A stretch of 64,000 nucleotides of DNA, taken from Ornithinibacter sp. (GTDB lineage: Bacteria; Actinomycetota; Actinomycetes; Actinomycetales; Dermatophilaceae). Location: assembly GCA_029266735.1 (NCBI GenBank), contig JAQSWG010000005.1, positions 1 to 64,000 of the forward strand, in the 5' to 3' direction. The position numbers were made by a program, and so were the translations under genes. How positions within the stretch are numbered: position 1 is the stretch's first letter; each line of letters opens with the position of its first letter. Under the pieces are notes generated by a model. That model was not told the DNA's origin. It made no database searches and was given only the letters and a program-made list of their open reading frames with translations. Shown in pieces: positions 8,012-16,359 of the stretch.

Positions 8012-9730
8012 ATGGCGGCAGCTACCGGGTCGGGGGCGCGCGAGGAGGCGCTCCTCCAGCGCATCCGGGAGTCCGTCCTCGGTGAGGACCACGTCATGGA
8101 GACGCCGTACGGCCGGCGACGGGTCACCTATGCCGACTACACGGCATCCGGCCGCGCCCTGTCCTTCGTCGAGGACTTCATCCGCGACGAGGTGCTCCCG
8201 AGCTACGCGAACACCCACACCGAGTCCAGCGGGACGGGGCTCCAGACCACCCGCCTCAGGGAGGACGCGCGGAGGATCATCCACGAGTCGGTCCACGGCG
8301 ACGAGGACACCGTCGTCATCTTCGCGGGCGCGGGGTGCACCGGCGCCATCGACCGGCTCATCGGTGTCCTCGGGCTGCGGATCCCCTCGGCGCTCGAGGA
8401 CCGGTGGCACCTCTCGACGCACATCCCACCGGACCAGCGGCCGGTCGTGTTCATCGGCCCGTACGAGCACCACTCGAACGAGATCCCATGGCGCGAGTCG
8501 CTCGCTGACGTCGTGACGATCCGCCAGGACGCCGACGGCGGTGCCTGCCAGAGCGACCTGCGGGAGCGCCTGGAGGAGTTCGCCGACCGGCCACTGAAGA
8601 TCGGCTCGTTCAGCGCGGCATCGAACGTCACCGGCATCGTCTCGGACACGTACGGGATGTCGGTGCTCCTGCACGAGTACGGGGCGCTCGCCTTCTGGGA
8701 CTTCGCCGCCGCCGCGCCCTACGTCGACATCGAGATGACCGCCCCACCCGGCGGCGACCCCGCGGCGTACAAGGACGCGATCTTCCTCTCCCCGCACAAG
8801 TTCATCGGTGGGCCGTCCACCCCGGGCGTCCTCGTGGCGCGGCGGGAGCTCTTCACGAACCGCGTGCCTGTCGTGCCCGGGGGCGGCACGGTGGCCTACG
8901 TCAACCCCGAGGAGCACGCCTACCTCAGTGACCCGGAGCACCGGGAGGAGGGCGGGACGCCCGCGATCATCGACTCCATCCGGGCTGGGCTGGTCTTCCA
9001 GCTCAAGGAGGCCGTGGGCGTGCAGACCATCCGCGCCCGGGAGGAGCACTTCCTCGCCCGGGCCGTGGAGGCGTGGCGGCGCGAGCCCTCCATCGAGATC
9101 CTCGGCAACCTCGACGCGCCGCGGCTCTCCATCGTGTCCTTCGTCGTGCGAGGCGCCTCGGGCCACTACCTGCACCACAACTACGTCGTCGCGGTGCTCA
9201 ACGACCTCTTCGGCATCCAGGCTCGCGGCGGCTGCTCGTGCGCCGGCCCCTACGGCCACCGGCTGCTCGGCATCGACCTCGAGCGCTCCCACGAGTTCGA
9301 GCGGGAGATCACCGGCGGTTGCGAGGGGATCAAGCCGGGGTGGGTGCGGGTCAACTTCAACTACTTCCTCTCCGACACCGTCGCCGACTACGTCGTCGAG
9401 GCCGTCCGCTGTGTGGCACGCGACGGCTGGCGGCTGCTCGGCGACTACCTCTTCGACCCGCTCACCGGTCGCTGGCGCCACCGTGCGGGCGTGGTCGAGC
9501 CACCGATCCGGTTGGCGGACATCCGGTATGCCGACGACGGAACCGTCGTCGTGCCCCGAGCGGACATGTGCGGCGGCGAGGAGCTGCTCGCCGAGCACCT
9601 GCGCGACGGCGCGGCCATCCTCGCGGCCGCGACGCCGCCGGAACTAGACGGGCACGGTGCCCGGGTGTCAGAGGAGTTCGAGGCGCTCCGGTGGTTCGAC
9701 CTCCCGCCGAGCGCGCTGACGCAGGCGTGA
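8012..9730 (+). CDS. Class V aminotransferase-fold PLP enzyme, cysteine desulfurase-like
   Basis: A 572-residue PLP-dependent enzyme. The PLP-binding lysine is Lys263 in FLSPHKFIGGP. A cysteine-rich loop RGGCSCAGPYG carries Cys408 and Cys410 at the place of the catalytic cysteine loop of cysteine desulfurases and selenocysteine lyases, which remove sulfur or selenium from (seleno)cysteine. The protein is about 150 residues longer than SufS/IscS, with a C-terminal extension (about 470-572) I do not recognise. No SUF scaffold genes are nearby, so a housekeeping iron-sulfur role is unlikely. ATG 8012 fits the family start, though its upstream signals are weak. It follows the LysR gene and may be its target. 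Confidence 0.83.
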   Translation: MAAATGSGAREEALLQRIRESVLGEDHVMETPYGRRRVTYADYTASGRALSFVEDFIRDEVLPSYANTHTESSGTGLQTTRLREDARRIIHESVHGDEDTVVIFAGAGCTGAIDRLIGVLGLRIPSALEDRWHLSTHIPPDQRPVVFIGPYEHHSNEIPWRESLADVVTIRQDADGGACQSDLRERLEEFADRPLKIGSFSAASNVTGIVSDTYGMSVLLHEYGALAFWDFAAAAPYVDIEMTAPPGGDPAAYKDAIFLSPHKFIGGPSTPGVLVARRELFTNRVPVVPGGGTVAYVNPEEHAYLSDPEHREEGGTPAIIDSIRAGLVFQLKEAVGVQTIRAREEHFLARAVEAWRREPSIEILGNLDAPRLSIVSFVVRGASGHYLHHNYVVAVLNDLFGIQARGGCSCAGPYGHRLLGIDLERSHEFEREITGGCEGIKPGWVRVNFNYFLSDTVADYVVEAVRCVARDGWRLLGDYLFDPLTGRWRHRAGVVEPPIRLADIRYADDGTVVVPRADMCGGEELLAEHLRDGAAILAAATPPELDGHGARVSEEFEALRWFDLPPSALTQA

Positions 9731-9777
9731 CCGACTGGTCGCGCGGCCAGCGTGCGTCCGCCGACCCGCCAAAGCCA

Positions 9778-10119
9778 TCAGCCGAAGGGCGGGTGGAGCA
9801 CCGCCGTGCCGATGACGGCGTCCGTCGTGATCGGCCCGTGGACGTGGGGAAACCGTTCTCCCGTCGTGGAGTTGCCCACCTCCCACCGCAGTGGTGAGGT
9901 GAGGCGAGCCGGGTCGATGGTGAGGAGAACGAGCTCGTCCCGGTACGTGGAGTAGTACCGCTGGAGCACGTCGGCCACCTGCTCCGGTGCCGCGCAGTGG
10001 ACGAAACCCTCCTCCTCGAGGCTACGGCCCAGGGTGGAGCGCCGGTATTCGCCGCTCGCGCGAGCCGCCGCCCAGTGCTCGACCTCCGCGAGGTGGTGGA
10101 TGGGACCCGTCCTCCTCAC
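9778..10119 (-). CDS. DUF952 family protein
   Basis: A 113-residue conserved protein. The segments IHHLAEVEHWAAA, GFVHCAAPEQVADVL, LLTIDPARL and FPHVHGPI match the DUF952 pattern. The domain has no settled function; a fold related to ADP-ribosyltransferases has been suggested for the family. The conserved His residues in HH, VHCA and PHVHG are present. GTG 10119 is chosen because the domain starts within a few residues; the open frame extends upstream, but that part reads as the antisense of the GNAT gene. It is convergent with the desulfurase-like gene (47-base gap) and divergent from the acetyltransferase. Confidence 0.8.
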   Translation of the reverse strand: MRRTGPIHHLAEVEHWAAARASGEYRRSTLGRSLEEEGFVHCAAPEQVADVLQRYYSTYRDELVLLTIDPARLTSPLRWEVGNSTTGERFPHVHGPITTDAVIGTAVLHPPFG

Positions 10120-10209
10120 CGGAGCGACCTGCCGCCCGCGGCCGCGGCTGCGCTGCCCTGCCGTGTGGTGCTCATGCCTGCATCGTGCCGTGTGCGTACA
10201 TTTCCCGGT

Positions 10210-10713
10210 ATGCCGTGCTCCTCCTCCCGCGTCCGTCCCATCCAGCGAGGAGACGTTCCGGAGGTGCTCACGCTCATCCGGGAGCTCGCGGACTACGAGC
10301 AGTCGCTGCACGAGGTGGAGGCGACCGAGGACCAGCTGGCCGACGCCCTCTTTCCCGCGGGCGGCGCGCCGGCGCTCTTCGGCCACGTGGCGGAGGTCGA
10401 GGGTGAGGTCGCGGGCGTTGCCGTGTGGTTCGTGTCCTTCTCGACCTGGACCGGCACCCACGGTATCTGGCTCGAGGACCTCTTCGTCCGTCCGGCCCGC
10501 CGGGGGCTCGGGCTGGGGCAGGAGCTGCTGCGCACCTTGGCCGGCGTCTGTGTGGAGCGTGGCTACTCCCGCCTCGAGTGGTGGGTCCTGGACTGGAACG
10601 CGCCGAGCATCGCCTTCTACGAGTCCATCGGTGCCGTGGTTCAGGACGACTGGACCCGGTACCGGCTGGACGGCCCCGCGCTGCACACCGTGGCGGCGAG
10701 GCCGGCCGACTGA
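10210..10713 (+). CDS. GNAT-family N-acetyltransferase, diamine acetyltransferase-like
   Basis: A 167-residue GNAT enzyme that transfers an acetyl group from acetyl-CoA to an amine. The acetyl-CoA-binding motif is visible in LEDLFVRPARRGLGLGQELL at about residues 94-113, followed by the WWVLDWNAPSIAFYESIGA segment. These are typical of the spermidine/diamine acetyltransferase branch. ATG 10210 is supported by TACATT at 10197-10202, seven bases upstream, and by the start of the fold. The longer frame from 9997 would overlap the DUF952 gene and is not favoured. It ends tail-to-tail with the ABC operon. The substrate is not determinable here. Confidence 0.88.
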   Translation: MPCSSSRVRPIQRGDVPEVLTLIRELADYEQSLHEVEATEDQLADALFPAGGAPALFGHVAEVEGEVAGVAVWFVSFSTWTGTHGIWLEDLFVRPARRGLGLGQELLRTLAGVCVERGYSRLEWWVLDWNAPSIAFYESIGAVVQDDWTRYRLDGPALHTVAARPAD

Positions 10714-10764
10714 GCCGCGACCCCACATCCATCCCGCGAGACTTCCCCGCGGTCGGGACGCCGG

Positions 10765-11472
10765 CTACTCGTCTCCGCGCAGGGTGAAGGACCGCAGCCG
10801 GTCGCCGGTGAACCACAGTGAGCCGACGCTGACGAAGGCCGCCGCGACGACGGCATACGTCAGGCCCGTGCCGACGACCGGCACCAGTGGGCTGATCTCC
10901 CCGGCGACCTCACGCCCCCACCCTCCGATGGCCGCCCACCGGACACCGGCGAACGCGGTGCCGAGCACGCCCTCCCAGATGAGGACGAAGAGAAGCCCGA
11001 TGACCACGGCATGGCGCGTGACGGCTGCCAGCCCGAGGAAGAGTGCCGTGTATGCCGTGCCGGCCACCGCTGCGCCCAGGCCCCACGCGAGTGCCTGGCG
11101 TGGTTCCGACGCGTCGAGGACGAGGCCCACGACGAGGAGCGGCAGCGCGCCGAGCACCATCGTGGCCGCCCAGGCGACGGCGTACTTGCTGCGGGCGATG
11201 ACGTGACGGCTCACCGGCTTGGACAACAGGTAGACGATCGACCCGTCGTCGACCTCGGGGCCGAGGACCGCGGTCGCGGCGAGCAGTGCGACGAGGGGGA
11301 GGGCGAGGGTGAAGCCGAGGTTGGCGACGGACTCGTAGCCGATCTCGTCGTCGGTGAGGATGCTCACCACGACGGCCAGGACGACGAGCACTGCGGGGAT
11401 CAGCACGAGGACCACGCCGCGACGGCGACCGAGGAGTGCCTGGGCGGAGAGGCGGAGGATGGTGGTGTTCAT
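10765..11472 (-). CDS. ABC transporter permease (ABC-2 type), last gene of operon
   Basis: A 235-residue membrane protein with about six hydrophobic segments, for example residues 21-41, 53-70 and 98-117. The pattern resembles ABC-2 type permeases, with an EVDDGSIVYLLSKPVSR cytoplasmic segment. It follows the ATPase gene 11477-12391 and is the fourth gene of a permease/ATPase operon running leftwards. ATG 11472 is taken as start; a GTG at 11484 in the same frame overlaps the ATPase stop and is an alternative. It probably pairs with the ATPase just upstream. The substrate is unknown. Confidence 0.85.
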   Translation of the reverse strand: MNTTILRLSAQALLGRRRGVVLVLIPAVLVVLAVVVSILTDDEIGYESVANLGFTLALPLVALLAATAVLGPEVDDGSIVYLLSKPVSRHVIARSKYAVAWAATMVLGALPLLVVGLVLDASEPRQALAWGLGAAVAGTAYTALFLGLAAVTRHAVVIGLLFVLIWEGVLGTAFAGVRWAAIGGWGREVAGEISPLVPVVGTGLTYAVVAAAFVSVGSLWFTGDRLRSFTLRGDE

Positions 11473-11476
11473 CTGC

Positions 11477-12391
11477 TCATCCACCCACGAGGTAGGCGAA
11501 GACGCTCTCGAGCGACTCGTCGGTCGGCGTCAGCTCGAGGATCCGGATGCCGTGTCCACGCGCGACCACGGGAAGCCGGACCGCGAAGGAGCCGAAGTCG
11601 GACACCGAGACCTCGACACCGCCGCCCCTGCGCAACGACACCGCGACGACGGACGGCTCCGCGATCAGCGCACCCGCGAGCCCGCGGTCGTCGTCGCAGA
11701 CCACGACGTACTGCACCGGCCGGTCGGTCATCAACCGGCGGATCTGACCGAAGTCGCCCGAGGCGGCGTGCCGGCCGGAGACGACGACCTCGATCTGGCG
11801 GGCGACCTGCTCCACCTCCTCGAGGATGTGCGAGCTGAAGAGCACGGTCCGTCCCTCGACGCCCATCTGCCGCAGCAGGGTCATCAGGTGCAGCCGCTGG
11901 CGGGGGTCCACGCCGTTGAACGGCTCGTCGAGCAGCAGCACCGCGGGGTCGTGGACGAGCGCCGAGGCCAGTTTGACCCGCTGCCGCATGCCCTTGGAGT
12001 AGGTGCCGATACGGCGCTCCGCCGGCTCGACCATCTCCACCGTCGCCAGTGCGCGTTCGGTAGAGGCGCCCGGCTCCACCAGCCCGTGCAGCTCGGCGTT
12101 GGCGCGCACGAACTGGCGGCCCGTGAGGTAGCCGAAGCTCAGCTCCCGCTCCGGGACGAGACCGATGGTGCGGTAGGCATCGGTGTGGCGCCAGACCGGC
12201 TCGCCGTCGAGGGTGACGGTGCCGGCCGATGGGGCGAGGAAGCCTGCCATGAGCGCGATGAGAGTCGTCTTGCCGGCCCCGTTCGGACCCAGCAGACCGG
12301 TGACCCCGGGACGCACCGACATCGAGATGCCGTTGACGGCCACCACGTTGCCGTACCACCGGGAGGCGGTGTCGAGGGTGAGGACGCTCAT
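11477..12391 (-). CDS. ABC transporter ATP-binding protein (ABC-2 / NatA-like)
   Basis: A 304-residue ATPase that powers a membrane exporter. Walker A is GPNGAGKTT at about residues 38-46, the signature is the SKGMRQRVKLA variant, Walker B is VLLLDEPFNGVD and the switch histidine lies in LFSSHIL. A C-terminal region of about 90 residues after the core is typical of this ABC-2 group. ATG 12391 overlaps the stop of the preceding permease gene (ATGA), so the two are coupled. The operon order is ATPase, permease, ATPase, permease, suggesting two related half-systems or one hetero-oligomeric exporter. Confidence 0.92.
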   Translation of the reverse strand: MSVLTLDTASRWYGNVVAVNGISMSVRPGVTGLLGPNGAGKTTLIALMAGFLAPSAGTVTLDGEPVWRHTDAYRTIGLVPERELSFGYLTGRQFVRANAELHGLVEPGASTERALATVEMVEPAERRIGTYSKGMRQRVKLASALVHDPAVLLLDEPFNGVDPRQRLHLMTLLRQMGVEGRTVLFSSHILEEVEQVARQIEVVVSGRHAASGDFGQIRRLMTDRPVQYVVVCDDDRGLAGALIAEPSVVAVSLRRGGGVEVSVSDFGSFAVRLPVVARGHGIRILELTPTDESLESVFAYLVGG

Positions 12392-13284
12392 GCCGTGGCC
12401 ACCCTCCGGTATCGCCAGACCAGTCCGCCCAGGCATGCCGCCGACAGGGCGAGGAAGACGACGAGGTAGGTGACCTCCATGGCCGTGCTCGTGGGCGGAG
12501 TGGCGGTCTCGACGTCGGTCCACGACGCCATGAGCCCGCGGTAGAGCGAGTAGGGGGAGAACAGCCCGGCCACCTCTCCCACCTGCGGCTGCCCCTCCTC
12601 TCGCGCGATCTCCTGGATCGCCGTCACGATCCCGTTCCCGATGAGCAGGAGCGCGATGGTGGCGGCGACCGCGAACCCGCGGCGGGTCGACCAGCTGGCG
12701 ATGAGGCCCGCGACCCCGGTGAGCGACAGCGCGAGCAGCGCGGCCAGACCGATCGCCACTGCGGCATCAGCGGTCTGGTCGGAGACGTCCATCTCCCCCA
12801 ACAGCGCCACCGTGTAGAGGACGAGGACCGGGAGGACCAGGAAGAGCAGCGTCGCCCCGAGGAGGGAGGACCAGCGGGCCAGGGCGTAGGTGTCCGACCG
12901 CAGCGGGCGCGCCAGGTAGAGCGAGATGGTGCCGTGCCGGAGGTCCCGCGAGAAGAGCACCGGCGCCTGCGAGGCGACGAAGATGCCGAGGAGCACCTGC
13001 GTCGTGGAGGCGTACTCCGCGAACGCGATCGGCAGCTCGTCCAACCCGACGAGCACCATCACCCCGCCCACGATGAAGGCGGGGAGCAGGTTGAGCCCGA
13101 GGAGCAGGAAGGGGAGGACCTTCGACCTGCCCGAACGGCCCAGGCCGAAGGTGTTGCGGAAGCCGGTGCCGACGAGCGCGCGCGCGATGGGGCCGGACCC
13201 CAGTCGCGGACCGGTATAGGGCCGGTATCCCAGGTCGTGGATGACACTGCGGCCCTCCGGCGTGGCAACGGACGGGTCAGCCAT
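12388..13284 (-). CDS. ABC transporter permease (ABC-2 type)
   Basis: A 298-residue integral membrane protein. After a cytoplasmic N-terminus of about 55 residues containing GYRPYTGPRLG, there are about six hydrophobic segments. The cytoplasmic motif RDLRHGTISLYLARPLRSDTY is characteristic of ABC-2 permeases of this group and corresponds to the SKPVSR motif of the sister permease at 10765. ATG 13284 overlaps the end of the first ATPase gene by eight bases. It sits between the two ATPase genes and probably works with the first. No substrate can be inferred. Confidence 0.87.
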   Translation of the reverse strand: MADPSVATPEGRSVIHDLGYRPYTGPRLGSGPIARALVGTGFRNTFGLGRSGRSKVLPFLLLGLNLLPAFIVGGVMVLVGLDELPIAFAEYASTTQVLLGIFVASQAPVLFSRDLRHGTISLYLARPLRSDTYALARWSSLLGATLLFLVLPVLVLYTVALLGEMDVSDQTADAAVAIGLAALLALSLTGVAGLIASWSTRRGFAVAATIALLLIGNGIVTAIQEIAREEGQPQVGEVAGLFSPYSLYRGLMASWTDVETATPPTSTAMEVTYLVVFLALSAACLGGLVWRYRRVATA

Positions 13285-14203
13285 CTGAGGTCTCCTCGGC
13301 GTCGGCGAAGACGTCCTCGATACGGCGGTGGTCGGCGTGGAGGCGCACGAGGCCGACGCCCAGATCGGTGGCCGTGTCCCGGATGAGGTCGTGGAGGTCC
13401 GGGCTCCCCGCCGCGTCGACGGTGAGCACGGAGCCGCGCGGGATCGTCATCACGCCAACGCCGGTGAGGGCGTCGGCCATCCGCTGCTGTGCGTCCTGGC
13501 CGATCACCTCGACGATGAGGACACCCGTCGCGTCGAGGAAGTCGTCGGTCCGCGAGGCCCGCAACAGCCGGCCACCATCGAGGACCACCACGTGGTCGCT
13601 GACCCTCTCGAGCTCGCCGAGAAGGTGCGAGGTGACGATCACCGCGATGCCGAAGTCACGCCCGATCCGCTGGACCAGGCCCAACATCTCGTCCCTGGCC
13701 GCAGGGTCCAGCCCGTTCGTGGGCTCGTCGAGGAGGACGAGGCTCGGGTCGTGGGCCAGGGCCTGGGCGAGCTTGGCCTTCTGCTTCATGCCGGTGGAGT
13801 AGCCACCCATCGGGCGGTAGCGCTCCTCCGCGAGGCCCACGTGGCGCAGCACCTCGGCAGCCCGCTCGCGGGCTGCCACCCGTGGCAGCCCCGACATCGT
13901 GGCGAGGTGCACGACGAAGTCGCTGGCGCTGACGTCGGGCGGCAGGCAGTCGTGCTCCGGCAGGTACCCGACCGCCGCACGGATCGCGGCGCCGTCGGAG
14001 CCGATGTCGTGTCCCAGCACCTCCGCCCGCCCACCCGTCGCCGGGACGAGACCGAGGAGGACCTTGATCAGGGTCGACTTGCCGGCTCCGTTCGCGCCCA
14101 CGAGCCCGGTGATGCCGGGACCGATGTCGAGGGTCAGCGAGTCGAGGGCGAGCACCGGACCGTAGTCCTTGGTGAGCCGTTCGGTGTGCACGACGGGAAC
14201 CAC
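13277..14203 (-). CDS. ABC transporter ATP-binding protein, first gene of operon
   Basis: A 308-residue ABC ATPase with Walker A GANGAGKST, a YSTGMKQKAKLA signature, Walker B LVLLDEPTNGLD and the switch region VTSHLLGELE. GTG 14203 is preferred to the upstream GTG 14224 and TTG 14212 because a TAGATT element lies seven bases upstream, as in many leaderless genes of this window, and because it leaves only a few residues before the ABC core. It overlaps the next permease gene by eight bases. A hairpin at 14254-14284 separates this operon from the ZIP gene. Confidence 0.9.
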   Translation of the reverse strand: MVPVVHTERLTKDYGPVLALDSLTLDIGPGITGLVGANGAGKSTLIKVLLGLVPATGGRAEVLGHDIGSDGAAIRAAVGYLPEHDCLPPDVSASDFVVHLATMSGLPRVAARERAAEVLRHVGLAEERYRPMGGYSTGMKQKAKLAQALAHDPSLVLLDEPTNGLDPAARDEMLGLVQRIGRDFGIAVIVTSHLLGELERVSDHVVVLDGGRLLRASRTDDFLDATGVLIVEVIGQDAQQRMADALTGVGVMTIPRGSVLTVDAAGSPDLHDLIRDTATDLGVGLVRLHADHRRIEDVFADAEETSDG

Positions 14204-14210
14204 GCGGGCC

Positions 14211-14216
14211 AATCTA
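14211..14216 (-). promoter_or_regulatory. -10 element of the ABC operon (leaderless)
   Basis: Read on the minus strand this is TAGATT, 7 bases before GTG 14203. It fits the TANNNT pattern and spacing of leaderless promoters in this window. No convincing -35 is visible. Confidence 0.6.
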
Positions 14217-14253
14217 GGGCCCACTTACCCCCACGCCACCGGGGCGGTCGGGA

Positions 14254-14284
14254 CGTCAGGGGCCGCTCAGGGTCACCCCTGACG
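14254..14284 (-). terminator. Stem-loop after the ZIP transporter gene
   Basis: Perfect 9-bp arms CGTCAGGGG (14254-14262) and CCCCTGACG (14276-14284) enclose a 13-base loop. The structure begins 53 bases past the ZIP stop codon and lies upstream of the ABC operon promoter. There is no T-run, so it may be a GC-rich terminator or an operator. Confidence 0.45.
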
Positions 14285-14337
14285 CCGGCCCGGTGCCCAC
14301 CAAGGTGCGGATAGCCCACAAAGGTGGCGAGGAGGGC

Positions 14338-15114
14338 TCAGAGGGTCGCGAGGACGAAGGAGAGCACGAATCCGGCTGCGGTGCTGAGCGCCACGGTGGG
14401 TCCACCGTTCTCGTAGGCCTCGGGCATCAGGGTGTCGGCCAGGGAGGCGAGCACGGCGCCGGCCGCGAACGCCAGTGGCATGGACAAGGTCTCCGGCTCC
14501 GCGCGGGACAGCGGTCCCGCTCCCACGACGACCGCAGCGGTGAGCAGGATCGCGCAGACCGTCCACGTGCCGACGATGAAGCGGTGCGACCGCCCCTGCG
14601 CCCGCATCGACGCGCTGCCGACGAGGGACTCGGGAAAGTTGGAGACGAAGATGGCGGCCAGCAGCGCCAGGCCTCCGGTTCCCTCGCCCAACGACACACC
14701 GAGCGCGAGGTTCTCGGGGACGCCGTCGAGCGTGACCGCAGCCAGCAGGGCAAGCCCGGCCGCGCCCTTCACCGACGCCGATGACGCCGGCTTCTCCGCA
14801 GCGGCCGCGTCGGTGTCGAGCTTCTCGCTCCCGTGGTCCTGCGGACGGTGCCCCTCGGCGATCCGGTCGAGCCACTGGCTCAGCAGCGTGAAGACCACAG
14901 CGCCCGCGAGCAGCCCGAGCCCGGCTCGCCAGATCCCACCCTGTTCGTACGAGTCCTCGAACAGCTCGAAGGCGAGAGCCGTGATGAGCGCTCCGGAGGC
15001 GAAGGCGAGCATCGCCGCGAGCACACGCTTCGGGATCTGCACCCAGCCGCCGACGAGCGCCCCCAGCACCAGCGCACTGGAGCCGATCGCGCCGAACAGC
15101 AACGCCTCGCCCAT
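14338..15114 (-). CDS. ZIP-family metal transporter (ZupT-like)
   Basis: A 258-residue membrane protein with about eight hydrophobic segments that should import divalent metals such as zinc. The diagnostic metal-site motifs are visible: LDGVPENLALGVSL in one helix and SNFPESLVGS in the next. A variable polar loop at about residues 90-115 is rich in Glu, Lys and Ala. ATG 15114 is supported by TAGTGC six bases upstream. It stands alone, divergent from the GH99-like gene and separated from the ABC operon by a hairpin. No Zur-type palindrome was recognised upstream. Confidence 0.9.
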   Translation of the reverse strand: MGEALLFGAIGSSALVLGALVGGWVQIPKRVLAAMLAFASGALITALAFELFEDSYEQGGIWRAGLGLLAGAVVFTLLSQWLDRIAEGHRPQDHGSEKLDTDAAAAEKPASSASVKGAAGLALLAAVTLDGVPENLALGVSLGEGTGGLALLAAIFVSNFPESLVGSASMRAQGRSHRFIVGTWTVCAILLTAAVVVGAGPLSRAEPETLSMPLAFAAGAVLASLADTLMPEAYENGGPTVALSTAAGFVLSFVLATL

Positions 15115-15120
15115 GGCAGC

Positions 15121-15126
15121 GCACTA
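15121..15126 (-). promoter_or_regulatory. -10-like element of the ZIP gene
   Basis: Read on the minus strand as TAGTGC, six bases before ATG 15114. It is a weaker match to TANNNT than most in the window but has the same leaderless spacing. Confidence 0.35.
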
Positions 15127-15209
15127 CCCCCGAGCACCCCGCGCCAACCCGTGCCGACCGCGGAGACCCGCGCGGATGTGACCGGTGATCCGACCGCACC
15201 GCCGACCTC

Positions 15210-15215
15210 TAGGAT
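15210..15215 (+). promoter_or_regulatory. -10 element of the GH99-like/GT4 pair
   Basis: TAGGAT lies 40 bases before GTG 15256, so this mRNA would carry a leader of roughly 30 bases that contains a GGAG at 15237-15240. This differs from the leaderless genes around it. Confidence 0.45.
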
Positions 15216-15255
15216 CGTCGTGCTCGCATGACGCCTGGAGAAATGACGGTTTTCG

Positions 15256-16359
15256 GTGATCGAGACAGCCTCGGCGGCCTTCCCGGCCGCCGCGTCCTCG
15301 CTGAAGGCACGCGCCCTGGCGTTCTACCTCCCCCAGTACTTCCCCATCGAGGAGAACGACCAGTGGTGGGGCGCGGGGTTCACCGAGTGGACCAACGCCG
15401 CCCGGGCACGTCGCCTCTACCCCGGGCACCTCCAGCCGACGCTCCCCGGGGACCTCGGCTTCTACGACCTCCGCGTGCCCGAGACCCGGCGGGCCCAGGC
15501 CGACCTCGCGCGTTCCTACGGGGTCGAGGCGTTCGTCTACTGGCACTACTGGTTCGGCGGCGGTGACCGCATCCTCGACCGCCCGTTCCGGGAGGTGCTG
15601 GAGAGCGGCGAGCCAGACCTCGGCTTCGCCCTGGCCTGGGCGAACCAGACGTGGACGGGCATCTGGCACGCTGCGGCAGACCGGGTGCTCAAGCAGCAGA
15701 CGTACCCAGGGCCCGAGGACGACCGCGCCCACTTCGACGCGATCCTCCCGGCCTTCCGGGACGAGCGCTACGTGCGGGTCGGGGGTCGCCCGCTGTTCTA
15801 CGTCTTCCGCCCGGAGGAGCTGCCCGATCCGGCGGCGTTCGTCGACCGCTGGCAGGGGATGGCCAGGGATGCCGGCTTGGAGGGCCTCTACCTCGTCGCG
15901 GAGGCGAGCGACCTGCTCGGCGCCGGCGCCCGATACACGGACGCTGCCGCGGACGGCTTCGACGCCAGCGTCTACATGCGTCTCCCGGCCCGGGTCACCA
16001 GGGCATCCCGGCTCCGGATGCGAGCGATGCGCAAGGCACTGGGCGGACCGGAGATCTGGCCGTACTCGGACTCCGTCGTCGACGAGTACCCTCGCGACCC
16101 CGACGTGCAGCCGTGCATCTACCCGAACTGGGACAACACCCCTCGCGCCGGCCGCCGCGGGCTCGTGCTGCAGGGCTCGACTCCGGAGCTGTTCCGGCGC
16201 AACGTGGAGGCGGCGGTGGCGCTCCTCGGTGACCGCCCCGCCGAGGAGCGGTTGCTGTGGGTGAAGTCCTGGAACGAGTGGGCCGAGGGCAACCACCTCG
16301 AGCCCGACCTCCGCCAGGGGCACGGGTGGCTGAAGGCCCTGCGGGCCGGGTTGTCGTGA
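15256..16359 (+). CDS. Glycoside hydrolase family 99-like (WbsX-type) protein
   Basis: A 367-residue protein of the GH99-like/WbsX group associated with polysaccharide gene clusters. The characteristic N-terminal block is present as AFYLPQYFPIEENDQWWG and GFTEWTN at about residues 22-49. WANQTWTGIW lies near residue 130 and the closing VKSWNEWAEGNHLEPD near residue 345. There is no signal peptide, which is usual for this group. Members act in O-antigen or exopolysaccharide assembly, though their exact reaction is poorly defined. GTG 15256 is the chosen start. The downstream glycosyltransferase overlaps by GTGA, so both are co-translated. Confidence 0.87.
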   Translation: MIETASAAFPAAASSLKARALAFYLPQYFPIEENDQWWGAGFTEWTNAARARRLYPGHLQPTLPGDLGFYDLRVPETRRAQADLARSYGVEAFVYWHYWFGGGDRILDRPFREVLESGEPDLGFALAWANQTWTGIWHAAADRVLKQQTYPGPEDDRAHFDAILPAFRDERYVRVGGRPLFYVFRPEELPDPAAFVDRWQGMARDAGLEGLYLVAEASDLLGAGARYTDAAADGFDASVYMRLPARVTRASRLRMRAMRKALGGPEIWPYSDSVVDEYPRDPDVQPCIYPNWDNTPRAGRRGLVLQGSTPELFRRNVEAAVALLGDRPAEERLLWVKSWNEWAEGNHLEPDLRQGHGWLKALRAGLS

